A stretch of DNA of 64,000 bases, from the NCBI GenBank assembly GCA_037893245.1, contig JBAIAA010000101.1, positions 558,001 to 622,000 of the forward strand, read 5' to 3'. The notes beneath the pieces were generated by a model. That model saw only the letters and a program-made list of their open reading frames with translations, had not been told where the DNA came from and ran no database searches. Of this stretch, positions 48,201-60,500 are shown piece by piece (position 1 is the stretch's first letter; each line of letters starts with the position of its first letter). The position numbers were made by a program, and so were the translations under genes. This DNA is from Crossaster papposus (taxonomy: Eukaryota > Echinodermata > Asteroidea > Velatida > Solasteridae).

Positions 48201-49474
48201 ACTCCTCTCGGTCCCACTTGCGTCTGTGGTCATCTGGTCTCTAGAGGGAGAGCAATAATATTTGGATAGCTGATGCTGGTAAAAATGTCAATAATTTCTG
48301 TTATAAAGTGAAAACTATCACCGTTCTGCAAACGCGACTGTTTTGCGGATAAGTGCATTGAACTGTTCGTACCGTAACCCCGGCCGGCCGGGGTCAGTGC
48401 GGACCAATCGCATGGCTTCTGTCAACAATGACAGGGCTGTTTTCCAAACCCTGGCTTCCGGCTCTGGCGCGTTGCTAAACTGTATAAATGAAGCCTCCGC
48501 AAGATGAAGCTTGTGTTTGGAAAACGGCCCATGCCGTGCTTGGGTGCGGTAACAATTATGCACGAGTCTACGGTGTATACAGAATGTACTCGTGTGTAAT
48601 TTCAAGCTGCAGCCAAGTATTATTCAGGGCACAGCATAGGCTGTTTTCTAAACCCCGAAGCCAGGGTTTGGAAAACAGCCCTGTCATCGTTGACTGAAGC
48701 CATGCGATTGGTTCGCACTGACCCGACCGGGGTTACGGTACAAACAGTTTATTAAACTTTGTTATCCACAATCTTGTAAGTATCAGCATTTACGGGGATA
48801 GTTTTCACTTTTTTTCACAGAAATTGGGCGAGATTCACCGTGTTTTGAGGCGCACATTCTGGGCGAGTTGATCAAATAGTAAAAAAACAAATTTTGGAGG
48901 TAGACCGTGCATCGATTTTGGGAGTAATTGCACAAAGTTTTTGCATGGTTTGTGTACGACAACTACCCCTAGAACTCTGGGTCTCCCGACGCCATACGGG
49001 CGTCGGGAGACCCAGAGTTTTAGGGGTATACGACAACAAGTGTTTAACATTGTTTACCTGTAAAAACCCTCTCTAACTATGGCCTGCGGGCATCGGGAGC
49101 CCCGTAGTTCTCGGGGTACGTACGATATACAGCGCCGTCAACATTTTGCAGCCTGGTTTGGCCACATTTTCACAAGAATGCAGTCTCTTTTTATGTGAAT
49201 TGTATGCGTCCTCATTCAAATCGTGCAGCAAAATGTACATGCTTTGGAAATAATTGCATTAATTTTAAACTTGCGCGCGCAAGTTTGAGAATTGCGCAGG
49301 ATATCAAAATTGCGCTCGACAAGACCGTATGGTATAATTAAATTTTGTAAGTAAAGTAGACGCGAGTTTCATTGTTCAATTCTGACAAAAGTCAGACCTT
49401 CAATTTAAAATAATTCCCAATAACCACTGTCTATATTTACTTACATTTGGGGAGCTTGACTGATTTGACGCCAT
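45228..49474 (-). CDS. ZMAT2: ZMAT2 (Snu23, matrin-type zinc finger spliceosome protein) homologue, 5 exons
   Basis: Component of the U4/U6.U5 tri-snRNP and pre-B spliceosome. Exons: 49474-49445, 48240-48144, 47651-47448, 45978-45833 and 45368-45228, giving 205 aa (human 199). Exon 3 has [19 protein letters not shown] and the C2H2 matrin-type finger, [19 protein letters not shown] followed by INGKKH. The second finger His is completed across the exon 3/4 junction. Exon 4 has [20 protein letters not shown] and the acidic/basic [14 protein letters not shown]. The protein ends [11 protein letters not shown], close to the human C-terminus. A CpG-rich stretch with GAGGGCGCTAT lies about 100 bp upstream of the ATG. 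Introns hold a TTAA family B MITE and two foldback elements. Confidence 0.95.
46277..46493. mobile_element. 217-bp foldback element
   Basis: Arms ggcaaaactatgtttcaaac and ggtaaaatgaaatatccaaa reappear inverted as tttggatatttaattttagc and aacaaagttttgccaac. ZMAT2 intron 3. Confidence 0.75.
46823..47213. mobile_element. TTAA family B MITE, copy 8
   Basis: Complete. Carries the internal palindrome cgatcgccgtctggcgatcg. ZMAT2 intron 3. Confidence 0.9.
47853..47965 (+). repeat. Poly-C-headed repeat shared with 15003-15120
   Basis: A C-run of about 20 is followed by ggtggtctttgtgcctgcga, aatgttgtggtttctcagga and gtgttaggtatt, closely matching 15003-15120. Confidence 0.7.
48306..48811. mobile_element. 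506-bp foldback element with arms of about 150 bp
   Basis: Starts aaagtgaaaactatcaccgt and ends with the inverse ggggatagttttcacttt. The arms also share gtaccgtaaccccgg, ccaatcgcatggcttc and gacagggctgttttccaaac. Inside are further inverted ggctgttttccaaacc pieces, related to 62655-62769. ZMAT2 intron 1. Confidence 0.82.
48955..49037. mobile_element. 65-bp near-perfect palindrome with 9-bp target duplication
   Basis: Arms 48964-48993 and 48999-49028 form a 30-bp stem with a single G-T pair and a 5-nt loop (atacg). TACGACAAC occurs exactly on both sides (48955-48963 and 49029-49037). A related half-arm (gggcatcgggagcc...ctcggggta) lies at about 49088-49118. The 9-bp duplication points to insertion of a tiny foldback transposon. 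ZMAT2 intron 1. Confidence 0.85.
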
Positions 49475-50940
49475 TTCTTTAACAATTTAGAATAATTTTC
49501 GATTGTGCGAGAAAAGATTGTCGGCCGAGCACTATCGTCGACTCGACTTTATTGCATACAACCGTTTTCGCGAACGCGCGAGGGCGCTATTTTCTACAAT
49601 ATTTTGGGGGATTCGATAAAGCATAATGATAAAACTAGTCGTATACGCGAGTGTGCCCGTTTTGAATAGATCATTCCTCCATGGATACACTCATTGAAAC
49701 TTTCAGTCGTGGGATCCAGGATCTCCAATTTAAAACCACTTGCATTGCAATACAATAATTTTCCCGACCCTTTTATGGGCGGAGCCATGGAATTAAAAAT
49801 GGGGGGGGGGGGAGGCCTTCACGTACAAAATCCGTTTTGGTTTTCTTTTCATATTGGACAGTTGACCCTAATGACCCATTGACCTGAATGCAATGATGCA
49901 CCATGGGGGGGGGGGGGGGGGATGGGGGGGGTAGGCAGAAAGCAAAGGAAGACAATCCAGATACAAGTAATGGCCACCAGTTAGCTATAGTTTTATTTGT
50001 TTCCCTCAAAATAACATAATTAATACTGGGAATCAAAATAATACTTGAATACATTTAAATGGATATTATTATACCAAACAATGAGTCAAGAAAGGGAGCT
50101 TATCTTTCTAGATTGATATCAGAATTAAGACATGGACTATAGAAATGTTTGAATGAGTTTTAAACCAAATATTTCACAGGGTTGTCTTGAAGATATCACC
50201 CTTCAAACATAGCAAAGTTGGTAACAAGACGAATAGCTACCAGTTTCAGAACTTAATTTGTCAATTGGGTATTTTGTTCAGCAGACACATCGACTTGCCA
50301 GACAAACTAGGCTTAAAAGGTAGTAAAATGGATTCACAGAAAACATAACTCTCTGAACTATATAAAAAATTATGGACACAATTTGTTAAAATGTTTAAAG
50401 TGCACTGTTTAGTTATGTCCATGCTTCATCATTTAGGAATGTTTGGTTCAAAATCCATCAATACCATGAATTAAATAAAATCTGTTACTAAAATCAACTA
50501 CAAAATATTAGGCATGGTGAGCTGACTTTAGCAACAAATATTCTCATAGAATCTTTGTTCTAAAGTACTAGAAGTATCTGCTTCAAAATATTTGCCCATT
50601 TTTCTCATGAATAAAGACTTTTCTGCATTAATTTTGGTAGAAAAATCAAATTGTACTAAAACACAAAAATGAAAAATAATGATTGGAATGAAACAGTGTA
50701 GCTCAAGGGACTTACTGACATATTAGTCCCTGTACCGCCCCAAACTGCCCTGCCTGTTAGTTCCTGTACCGACCCAAACTGCCCTGCTCCCTACCGCCCC
50801 AAACCATCCCAGCTCTTATAGTTTTATGGATTCACTAACAAATAAATACGCCATACAGGTGATATTAATGGGTCTAAAATATTGTTCTACATTGTTTCTT
50901 GCTTTATGGTCTCATCAATCTATTATTCCAAACTAGCTGC
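49475..50940. other. ZMAT2 promoter side and ATOX1 3' flank
   Basis: Just upstream of the ZMAT2 ATG is CpG-rich DNA (ttttcgcgaacgcgcgaggg, then cgctattttc near 49565-49590), the likely promoter. Two poly-G tracts lie near 49800 and 49904. The rest is AT-rich with a small cctgtaccgcccaaactgcc tandem near 50730-50780. No gene seen. Confidence 0.5.
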
Positions 50941-51815
50941 TCAGTTTTCAACACCAACGTAGGTCGTTTCTTTGCCAGTTTTCTTGAGAGTCTCTGTCAA
51001 TTCATCAGAAGACAGGGCCGATTCAATGACCACTCGCTTCTGAGGCAGATCCACATCAAACTTGACTTTATCTAAATGGGGAGGCAATGAGAAAATAATT
51101 GAAATGTTTGATTTACATAAAAACAACGACATCAAGATGAATTCAAGTGTAGTCTGATGAAGATAAATATTACTAAATGATCATACCTCCTAGTTTAGTT
51201 AAGACCCTTGTCACAGCACCAGAACAACCCTCGCATGTCATCTCAACAGTGAACACATGTTTCTGTTGGAGGAAGGAAAGAAAACACTTTGTTATGTACA
51301 AACATGACCGTGACTTTATTTATTTATTTATTTAATGTAATATTCAAAGAGGGTATTCCTTTTCAGTTAACAAACCGACTGACAAACAAGAAGTAGAAAA
51401 CAATTATTTGCTCTGTGTGAATATTACTATAGCTCCAGTACATGCAGTGGGTGATTTGTATCGTAAATATGGTGAGAGATCAGACCACAACTTACAAGTT
51501 ACACGGGAAAGAAAGTTTTTTTCACACCAGGATTCAGGAAGGTATACTGCCTCTTTTAATAGTCCGAGTTACTGGGCCCTAGTTATAGATTTTTTAACAT
51601 TTGGGCATGATCTGGCGATTAGCGTTAGATAATTTGTCCAAATGTTAAAAAAGCGATAACTATAGGGCCCTTTTCTCTTTGCGTGAAACATTTACTGCAA
51701 ATTTGGCAAAACTTGAAAAATTAAAACAAATGAAATCCAAATGCAAACATTTGTGATTTTTAAAATATTCTACGGACACAAAAAAAGATCAATTGTCACT
51801 TACTTGTGTAGCCAT
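50941..51815 (-). CDS. ATOX1: ATOX1-type cytosolic copper chaperone, 3 exons
   Basis: Small metallochaperone that delivers Cu(I) to secretory-pathway copper ATPases. Exons: 51815-51804 (only 12 nt, MATQ), 51262-51187 and 51071-50941, giving 72 aa against 68 in human. The copper-binding loop MTCEGC (Cys14 and Cys17) is intact, within KHVFTVEMTCEGCSGAVTRV. The remainder (KVKFDVDLPQKRVVIES, then LKKTGKETTYVGVEN) gives the ferredoxin-like fold, with the conserved KKTGK near the metal site. The very short first exon is supported by GTAAGT directly after CAA and by phase. A 97-bp foldback sits in intron 1. Confidence 0.95.
51574..51670. mobile_element. 97-bp foldback hairpin
   Basis: gggccctagttatag and tttttaacatttgggca are followed, about 28 bp later, by tgtccaaatgttaaaaaa and ataactatagggccc, making a stem of about 34 bp with two or three interruptions. 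ATOX1 intron 1. No clear target duplication. Confidence 0.75.
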
Positions 51816-54527
51816 ATTTATGAGATCAAGAGTTGTTGTATAACTAGTATAAGGCAACAAAACCCAAATTTTCTAAACGGTTTTCTGCTTTGCAAACCCT
51901 CTGCATAAAGCGAACTGGGAACTGCGGACGTGTCGTTGGTCACATGACAATCACATGACTACAATTGTAGACCACCTGATACCGCCAGTGGTGTGAAACG
52001 TGTTAGCGCTTTGTTCATGCAGTTTGAGACGGAAGCCTCAGCTTGAAAGTTGGAATTGGAAAACGGGCCCTGAGCTTGCTCCAGTCGAGTCGCGAATGAC
52101 GAAATGTCATGAATTTAATCAAAATGCGTCAATATCGCCGGGTACATAAAAAAAGAGAGATAAGCATCAACCGGACATAGGTGCCGTGGCCTACATATGC
52201 AGCAGGCGCGCAGTTTGGAAATAGAAAGATAATTAGAAGTATATAAATTAAAACGGGCGCAGGTACGGGTGGATTTACAGCGCATCAGCCGCAAGAGTAC
52301 ATTCAGTAGAAATAAAGTGTAGCATTCTCAAACAATTGTTTTTATTTTCTAAACAAATTTAGAAGGAAGACCATGTTATACGAATACATTTGATTGTTTG
52401 CATTGGCAGGCCTTTATCATTGCGCCAAATTACGCGCTCCAGAAATTCAGTTGCGGGATGGACGCTCCAGTAATAAAACAATTGAAATTAATTAATTAAT
52501 TACTCGCCATTGGCCGATTTTGTTCGATTTTGTTCATGTATTTTTGGGACCTCGAAATTTCACTTTTTGCTTTCATTATTTACTACCGATTATGAAACTT
52601 GTAGAAATACAATGGACAAAAGACGCTGAGTGGCTTAATAATACTATATATCACAGGACACCTTTTCAATCATAACGAAAAAGGTACTTGTTCTTATTTT
52701 TATGAGCGTTGTCCCCTAATTTACCATATTAAAACTATTCACATCAAAATATATAGATGTATATAGAAACAAAGGTCAGTTGCAAAACTTAGTTAACTTA
52801 TACAAATTTTCATCATTAATAGGCCTTTATTGTGAAATAATTTGTTAACCATCTGATCAACATCATTGATGATTTGATACAATTTTATGATACAAAGTAT
52901 GGTATTAAAAATCTCCCTTAAATTAGTACAAACTGTTATATATCTATAAATGAGTATAATATTGAGGTCCGAGGTTGAATCTTCTTATAATCATAAAACT
53001 ATATAATCTTAATAAATAAAACTATATATAAACGTGGAAATGTAACATTGAAGCACAATTCATAATGTATTATGTAATGCACTGCCTTGATAACATATCG
53101 ACCATGTCACCTGTGATATCATGCTAGGCATGTACAAATGACACCAAAGCAAGTTTGTTTTTAATCCAATTTTTGTATTAATCCATAGAGACGGAACTCT
53201 TTCAAATGATGCACAAAATGTAAATTTGCTTTTTCCTAAAGAATGTGTATGTTACATGACCTAACCACAAAACACAAGTTCTTGAATAAAGGTGGCATGG
53301 TCAAAATTGTCATAAAATTATGAAAATAACCCTGTAGTATCTCTTTAAATTGCGCTTTTAAGCAAATGGTGTACTTATTTATATTGATATGTCAGTAAAT
53401 TTATAGTGGTAAGCTGCAAATAATTGCTAAATTAACCACTGCTACTATACCAGGCTCTAAATAGTAACCTATCCCCAGTGGCAGAATGGAAAGACATCAG
53501 CAATCAAGTGGTTGTGTGTTCACATCCTACCTAAGCTTGTACAGTTTAAAATGTACAACTTTTCAAATGCTAATTCTATTTTATATAACCTATATCCATC
53601 TTTACAATGTTATTATTTTTTTTTTTTGTAATATCTGAAAGTGAGAGGATTTTAGTTCTATCCGAGTGAACATTAAGCTAGTCTATATACTGGTGAAACA
53701 GAAAACCAAATACAAAATGTTTACGGAATGTTTTTTTTGCTCTATTAATTAAGCAAAATGGGGGCATTCACAGACAAAGGTCTCCTAATAACTGTGTCTA
53801 TATACTTTGTATACAATTAAAGTTCAGTCTGACTTGTGTGCGCTTCTATAAGAAATCGCAAAATTTATAACAACCAAACATTAATGTTCACAGATTTATA
53901 AATGAGTAAATAATTGAGGTCACTGGATCAGAAATAACTTTTCTGGAATCCAACTCTACATACATGTAGAATTTTGTATTACATGGAAGCCCAACAATAT
54001 TAATATCACAGGTCAAAAAGGTTCACAGTGTTGTCTCGTTTTCATTTACATTAACATCACATAAGGTTTCATTTTACTGGAGACCATTATATTTAAGTGA
54101 CAACATCGTTTGTCAATTTAAAGGAAAGTTGTTTGATTTGAAAAACATATTTACAGGGTTCCAAACCAGCAAACTAGAAAAACTTAACGATAATATGCTA
54201 CGAAAGTACCAAAACATCACAAAAGTTGGTGCTCTTGACGGTTCTCAGCAGGCGTTTGTGCCCTGAGCAAAGAACTCGCGGAGGAACATACAAGGAAATC
54301 AACTCAGACAAATAAGTTCCTTGTAAAGTTTTCTGTTCAAGTTTTAATCAATATATATAGTTAGTTACCAATTGTGGCTTGATTTTAGTTAGTTCAGCTG
54401 CAACAAACCCTAAAGAATTTGATTCAAAATAACATTAATTGATGATTTGTACCAGGTAATGTAATTGATGTTAAGTATTTTGTATTTTGTAGTATTTTCC
54501 TGTAGATCTCTTCTGATTTTCAACTGT
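51816..54527. other. ATOX1 promoter side and ASAH1 3' flank
   Basis: Contains the ATOX1 upstream region (ggacgtgtcgttggtcacat near 51930), then AT-rich DNA with no recognised gene. A decayed ASAH1 exon lies at 53757-53804 and a tRNA-like patch near 53480-53530. An ATTAAA-type signal for ASAH1 may lie at 54348-54343 on the minus strand. Confidence 0.5.
53757..53804 (-). pseudogene. Decayed duplicate of the ASAH1 last exon
   Basis: The minus strand has agttattaggagacctttgt followed by ctgtgaatgcccccat, matching the exon at 54617-54528 (ggttatctggagacctttat, ccgtgaatgcccccag) at roughly four of five positions. A stop codon replaces the Leu codon before GluThrPhe, and the final Cys-Tyr-Pro-Trp end is lost. 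Confidence 0.6.
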
Positions 54528-57500
54528 TTACCATGGGTAGCAGGGCTGGGGGCATTCACGGATAAAGGTCTCCAGATAACCAGTATCCACTCGCATCATT
54601 GCCGTGTAAGACGTTAACTATGGAGAGAGACAATTTGAGATAATTATTGTAACGCTTGGTATAATAAAAGAGGCTAACACTAAGAGTTGAACAAGGCAGT
54701 TGAAGACAATCAATCAAGATGCACTCCCATTATGATGCGAGTATGCTGCTCTTTCTATGGTTAAGGCCAATTTCATGGAGCTGCTAAGCACAACAAATAT
54801 TGCTTAACATGAAAACACTTCCTTGGCAAAAACGGGTTAGAAAGCACATTTTCAGGTGAGGTATACTGTTTTGACTGGTGTTTAGCTATTTTTGCATAGC
54901 ATTGAAAACTCATCGAGTTTTGACTGCACTGCAACCTATTTTCACTGAGCAAGACTGATTTTGTGCTAAGCAAATTGTGTGTTTAGCAGCTCCAAAAAAT
55001 TGGGAGGGAGGGGAAGAGGAGGAGGGAGGGGAAGAGGAGGAGGGAGGGGAAAGGGAGGGGGGGGGAGGGGGCAAGGCAATGGACCTCTTGCAGGGAAAGG
55101 AGTGGAGATGTTGTTTGATGGGGGGGGGGGGGGGGGGGTGGCCGAATGGAGACACACTTCTCCATGTACTCTTGCAAAATAACACATACAAAAGAAATAT
55201 AGTTACTTACCAGGTTGAGATTTGGCTTAGTAGACAGAACATTGTAAATAGGCCCCAAACCAACAGCCTGAAAAAAAACACATTTGTGTAATTTAAGAAT
55301 TGTAATAACTTGTGTGCGGTATAATGTATAGGTCAAGCCTTGACCAGGAAGCTTGTGTTCTTGAGCAATACACTTGACTGCAATCCTCTTTAAAGGGGTA
55401 CCTGTTGGAATTAAGAATCACCTCTACTGAGTTTGAACTGCTGCATAAATTAATGGTATGGCCAAGGTACTGAAATAACTGACAAAAGCTTATAGGCGTT
55501 GGACTCAAGGTGTGTATAGAGTATCCCATTCATTAAGTTTATCATTATTTACAAACACGTTTTATTTTGCTTCTTTTTGAATTTTTTTCTATGTACCTCC
55601 TGAGTGGTGTTGGTCATGCACTTAACCGCTGGCGTGCGTCGGTCGTCATAAAAAGGTGTCTTATCCAATGGATCCGTGTTGGTCTGGACCAGGAACCACT
55701 TGCCGTTATTTGGATCCAACCTAGTCATTACAAAAAACAGATATTATAACAAACTGATGAAGGTATAGATTTACATTAGCAGCCGCTCTTTCATTTTAAG
55801 AGGCTTTTTGCTTGCTCATTCATCCATGACAATGATGTAACAAATTTACATTTAACCCCTTGACGTCGGTAATAAATCCTCCTGTAACAGATAATACGAA
55901 TGACTGCACAATTGTCCAGCAGCTGCACTGCACAATGGACCTGAGCGTACACCTTTCACACAGGTCGTGTTCTATATGGTGTAGCACAGCTGACAACAGC
56001 TTTCCAGGTGGATTAGCGTTCCGTGTGCCTCCGGTGTCAAAGGTTAGGTGGCTGTACATTTATCAATGACCCATGCTACTTTGCCTTTGGAATATCAAGA
56101 TGCAAAACTTGGTGGAACTTACTCTTCAACGTAAGCCGGCTTCTTTACGTCAACGACGATGACAGCGCCCTCACCAGATTTGCTGCCGCCTAGTATGATG
56201 TAGCCAGCGGATATGGTCTTGGCATTGATCACCGTGGTTTTGGTACTTGCATAACTGCAATGGGAAATCAATGGTCATTTTAAAGAAAGATTTGTGAATC
56301 ACAAATTAAGGCACTGTGCTTAAGAATGCAAATAGTAGTGAATACTTTATGCACAACATGCATTTTATATCCTGCCTCACAATTTGGCGAGTGGCTGGGT
56401 GACCAAGCGCTCTCTACTAAACATGCAGACTAGAGTCCGTTAACATTCACTTACTCAGTAGCCCCCAGCAATGTGTCCCTCATGAAAAACCCCATCCAAT
56501 GCCGTGACCTTTGACCCAGTATCCACCGAAGAATTTCAAAGATTCCACCGTCATTGTTTCCGCGTGCATTCAATGTCATGGTAACCACACCCTTTAAGGA
56601 GAAAAGGTAATTTTATATTTCTATCCAGGATTAACCTGGGCTCATATCACAGCCGTGCTATAGTCACAGAGAATGATATAACATTGTTTAATCAAATGAT
56701 AAAAGCATGGAATTTGGCCCACAGTCGGCGGTATACGGTCGAATCAGATTTTTGGCTATAGGGCCATTGCAAATTTGTCGTTAAAAACAATATAGGTAGA
56801 ATAACAAGCAATTTTCAACATTTTCTTAATGCTAGCAATGCTACCTATGTGACGGCCCTCTGGCCAATTTTTTTTTTAACGGACGCACGAAGGGGCTCCA
56901 TCGGAAGGCGTTTTATGTTGGGGGTAAATAACTAACAATTCTTTTTCTCACGGTATGAACAGATGAATAGAAGTTCCCTGGACACGCATACCAAAGAACA
57001 TTCTGGCTATTTACACATTTGTTTTGAAGGACCACCATGTAAACATGGAAATCAGTATTGCCCGGCAATACAACCACATTTCGATTTCTCGGCACAACTC
57101 AATGGCTTTTTGGGAATAACCATTATTTTGAAGGGTTGGTCTGCCCCCTGGATGACTTCTTGGGTTAAAAATGTTTTTCCAGTCTATTAAGCAGGGTCTA
57201 GGGATAGATAAACAAAAATCAGCTCCATTGACTGAAGGAATTTTTTTTAATTAACCAAAATAGTTTTTGGGTCCACCCGGTGGAGGCTCTTCGCTTCCCG
57301 CAGGGTCTGTTTGCTAAATTTCATGCTTTTATCATCATGTGATGATAAAATAGGCATATCTTTAGTTTCACAACATAAAAGAATACATATACAAGTATTT
57401 ATCAAACACATTATTTCTTTACCGGCTTGATTCCAGAAAGAACCCCGATGTAACCAGCAAAGTGTACAGCCTTAGCAACTGTTTTCCCGCCTTTTTGGTA

Positions 57501-60500
57501 GTCAACATTCACAACAAGCGGCCTGAGTTTCTCTGCCAGTAACCACTTCTGTTTCTTGACATCCCAGCTGAAATGACAAATTACATGGAATTGCTATAAA
57601 AAACCTGTAAGCTGAAGTGTAATATATTTGATTTTAATATTGTTTTTGTGTTCGATACAAAATGGTTTTGTTAATTATAAAACAATACAAATAATACAAA
57701 TTAATAGCGCCTTGAACCTATACGTGCATGTGGGTCTGTCTAAAAATAAGGGGTCAATGTTTTTGTGCCCCGGTTACATCCGACATAATTTGTTTACATT
57801 TTTTTTAGGATACAATCTTTAATGCCTTCTATCTCCAATAGCGATTACATAAAGCAATTTACCTTAAAAATAAATTACCTTAAAAGTGCAAAAGGCAAAA
57901 TGTAAAAGGCAATTTTACTGATACTTGTAGAAAAATGTGGGAAATTATTAAGGCCAGGCGTAATCAGGACACAATCAAATGTCAAACTTTTGGACCCGAA
58001 ATTGATGGACTAACCCACGTGTGTATAATTAAAGGTAGTGTACACCCTTTGCAGATTTCGAAACAATTTACTACCGAATTATTAAGAAAATTTATATCTT
58101 ACTCATCTGAAAGTAAATAATGATTTTAGGCATCCAGCAAAATGATTGCTCTAGATAAATTGTGATTATTCTGAAAAATTTAATTTTATAAAGAAAAATT
58201 CGCGATCGCCAAAAACACAAATAACATAAGAATAACTGCTCGACGCTGCATTCATTTCTCGGCATCCATGATTGTAAAACTTTGGACAGGTTAGTTAATC
58301 GATATTTACTATAAAATACAACCTCCCAAATCCACCCATTCATGATAATTCAAGCAATTACCAATTGTGTATCCTACCTTTAAATACAAGTACATAATTA
58401 TGGTCCTGGACTAAAGCACAAGTGATGTATGAGTCAGGTAAACATGAAGCTAAAAATACTAACTCACCCAATAAAGACTCCAAAATCAAGGTTTCTGGAA
58501 TGATAGATGGTTCCTATATACGTAAGTAAGATAAAACAAAATATACTTGCATTAAACATGCGCATGAAATACGATTGTCAAAAATTGTGTTTATCTGCGG
58601 CCTTTCTGTGTAATCTTGCGACATCCTCAGAATGTCAAGACAATGAATATCAAAAGGATAAGTGGCTAGATTGCTTCTCCCTCAACCCTTCAACAATCTT
58701 TAACAAAACAATGTCCTAGAAGATATTGAAGGATATTGAAGAATATAGAAATGTACCCACAGCAAACCAAGGCTAACTAAAAAAGTTAGTCTTAATTTTG
58801 ACGGGTGAAAACAAAGTTTGACCCCCCCCCAAAATAAAAACACCAAAAAAACAATTTAATAAAACCTGGTGTTTTTCTTACCGTTGGTGTTTTCAGCAAC
58901 AATTGAGGTGCACGCCATGCTCAATTCATAAAAGACATTGTACAGAACAATTTGACCTACAGAAAATGATGGAAGGGGAACAGGAGAATATTTTTACACA
59001 ATCAATGAGAATTTGGGTCCGTGAGATGTTGGAAAGCAATGAGCAGACCATATAATACTACATAATCCATTGCAAGAAAGACTTCATAAACTGTATTATA
59101 TGTCTTTGGTGAATAAGAACTAATGACCAGGGGCCAAATATCATAGAGCTGCTAAGCACACAAATTTGCTTAGCACAAAAAAGTCTTGCTCATTAAAAAC
59201 AGGTTAATTACCAGCCAAAATCCTGCGGGTTTTTCATGCTAAGCCAAAAACCAGCTGATCATCAATCGAAAACAATAAAGATCAGGGCCGATATTCATAA
59301 AAGCCTGCTAAGCCTAGTTGGCAACTAAAATGGCATTTAGCTGCTTACTAAGCCTAGTTGGCAACTATTTGCTATTCATAAAAGCAAACTAGTGTTGGCA
59401 ACATTCTTAGTTGGTAGCTAAATTTAGCAGAGAACAAGAGCACCTCTAACTCCCTAGTTGCAACTAGAGTAAGGCCTACATGCTTTTAATCATTCCTTCA
59501 CTGATCACGGACCTGACAAAATTTTTATTTATTTATTTATTTAAACAAAATGGCACGGCGAATCATGGAATTGGTAGAACTTTGTCGTGCTAGACGCAGA
59601 GAACGGATATTTCGTGACAAAAGGAACCCATTGGACTTTTTCAGTGATATACAGTTACAACAGCGATATAGATTTTCACGAGAAGGGATAATGAGAATCA
59701 CTGATATAGTTACACCCGATATTGAACATGCCACAATAAAGAACCATGCTCTCCAACCCTATGAGCAAGTCCTAATTGCACTGCAGTATTATGCATCAGG
59801 GACCTTCCATATGCTTGTAGGAGATCTAATCCAAGTGTCCCAGCCCACAGCCTGCCGAGCGATTCATTGGGTGACCAATGCACTATGTAGGAAAATAGAC
59901 GACTTCGTGAAATTCCCAAATGAGAGACATTATGGAAGATGTTGAGTCCGTGGTTGTATCCTTGGTGAAAGTGCGTATCCATGCCGCAACTGGTTAATGA
60001 CACCACTCTTGAATGTGCAAACTGCTCAAGAACGTCGCTATAACGCAGCACAAAAAGGTACAAGGGTGTTGGTCGAACAGACAATTGGAAGGTGGAAACG
60101 TAGATTCCATCTGTTACACTTGCAATGTCGAATGATAAACCCAGAGTCCACCTGCAGAGTTATAGCTGCAACTGCTGTTTTGCATAACATTGCAATAGAG
60201 AGAGAAATGAGCCATATGGTGAAGACATTGCAGAGGTCCAAGTGCAATCGGTGCATGAAGACTACAATGGAGAGTTCAATGGACCAAGATCAAGAGCAAT
60301 GTTGATTGCAATAGGTTCTAATGAGGATCTTAACACAAACATAACATTTTAGTTACAGAACATTATTTATTTAAACAAGTTTTAATTATACTATGTTTCA
60401 AACAAGATGTTTGATCAATAAATTATATATGCATAGAGTTGTTATACTCATCTAAGGAAATGGACTTTGTGGACGCACAAAAGTGCTTCCTAAGACTGCA

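Noticed and set aside
54910..55336. Proline-rich frames opposite the ASAH1 intron
   Set aside because: Produced by the polypurine/poly-G tract; no conserved domain.
56495..56520. DR1 nuclear receptor site gtgacctttgaccc
   Set aside because: It lies inside an ASAH1 coding exon and is explained by the amino-acid sequence there.
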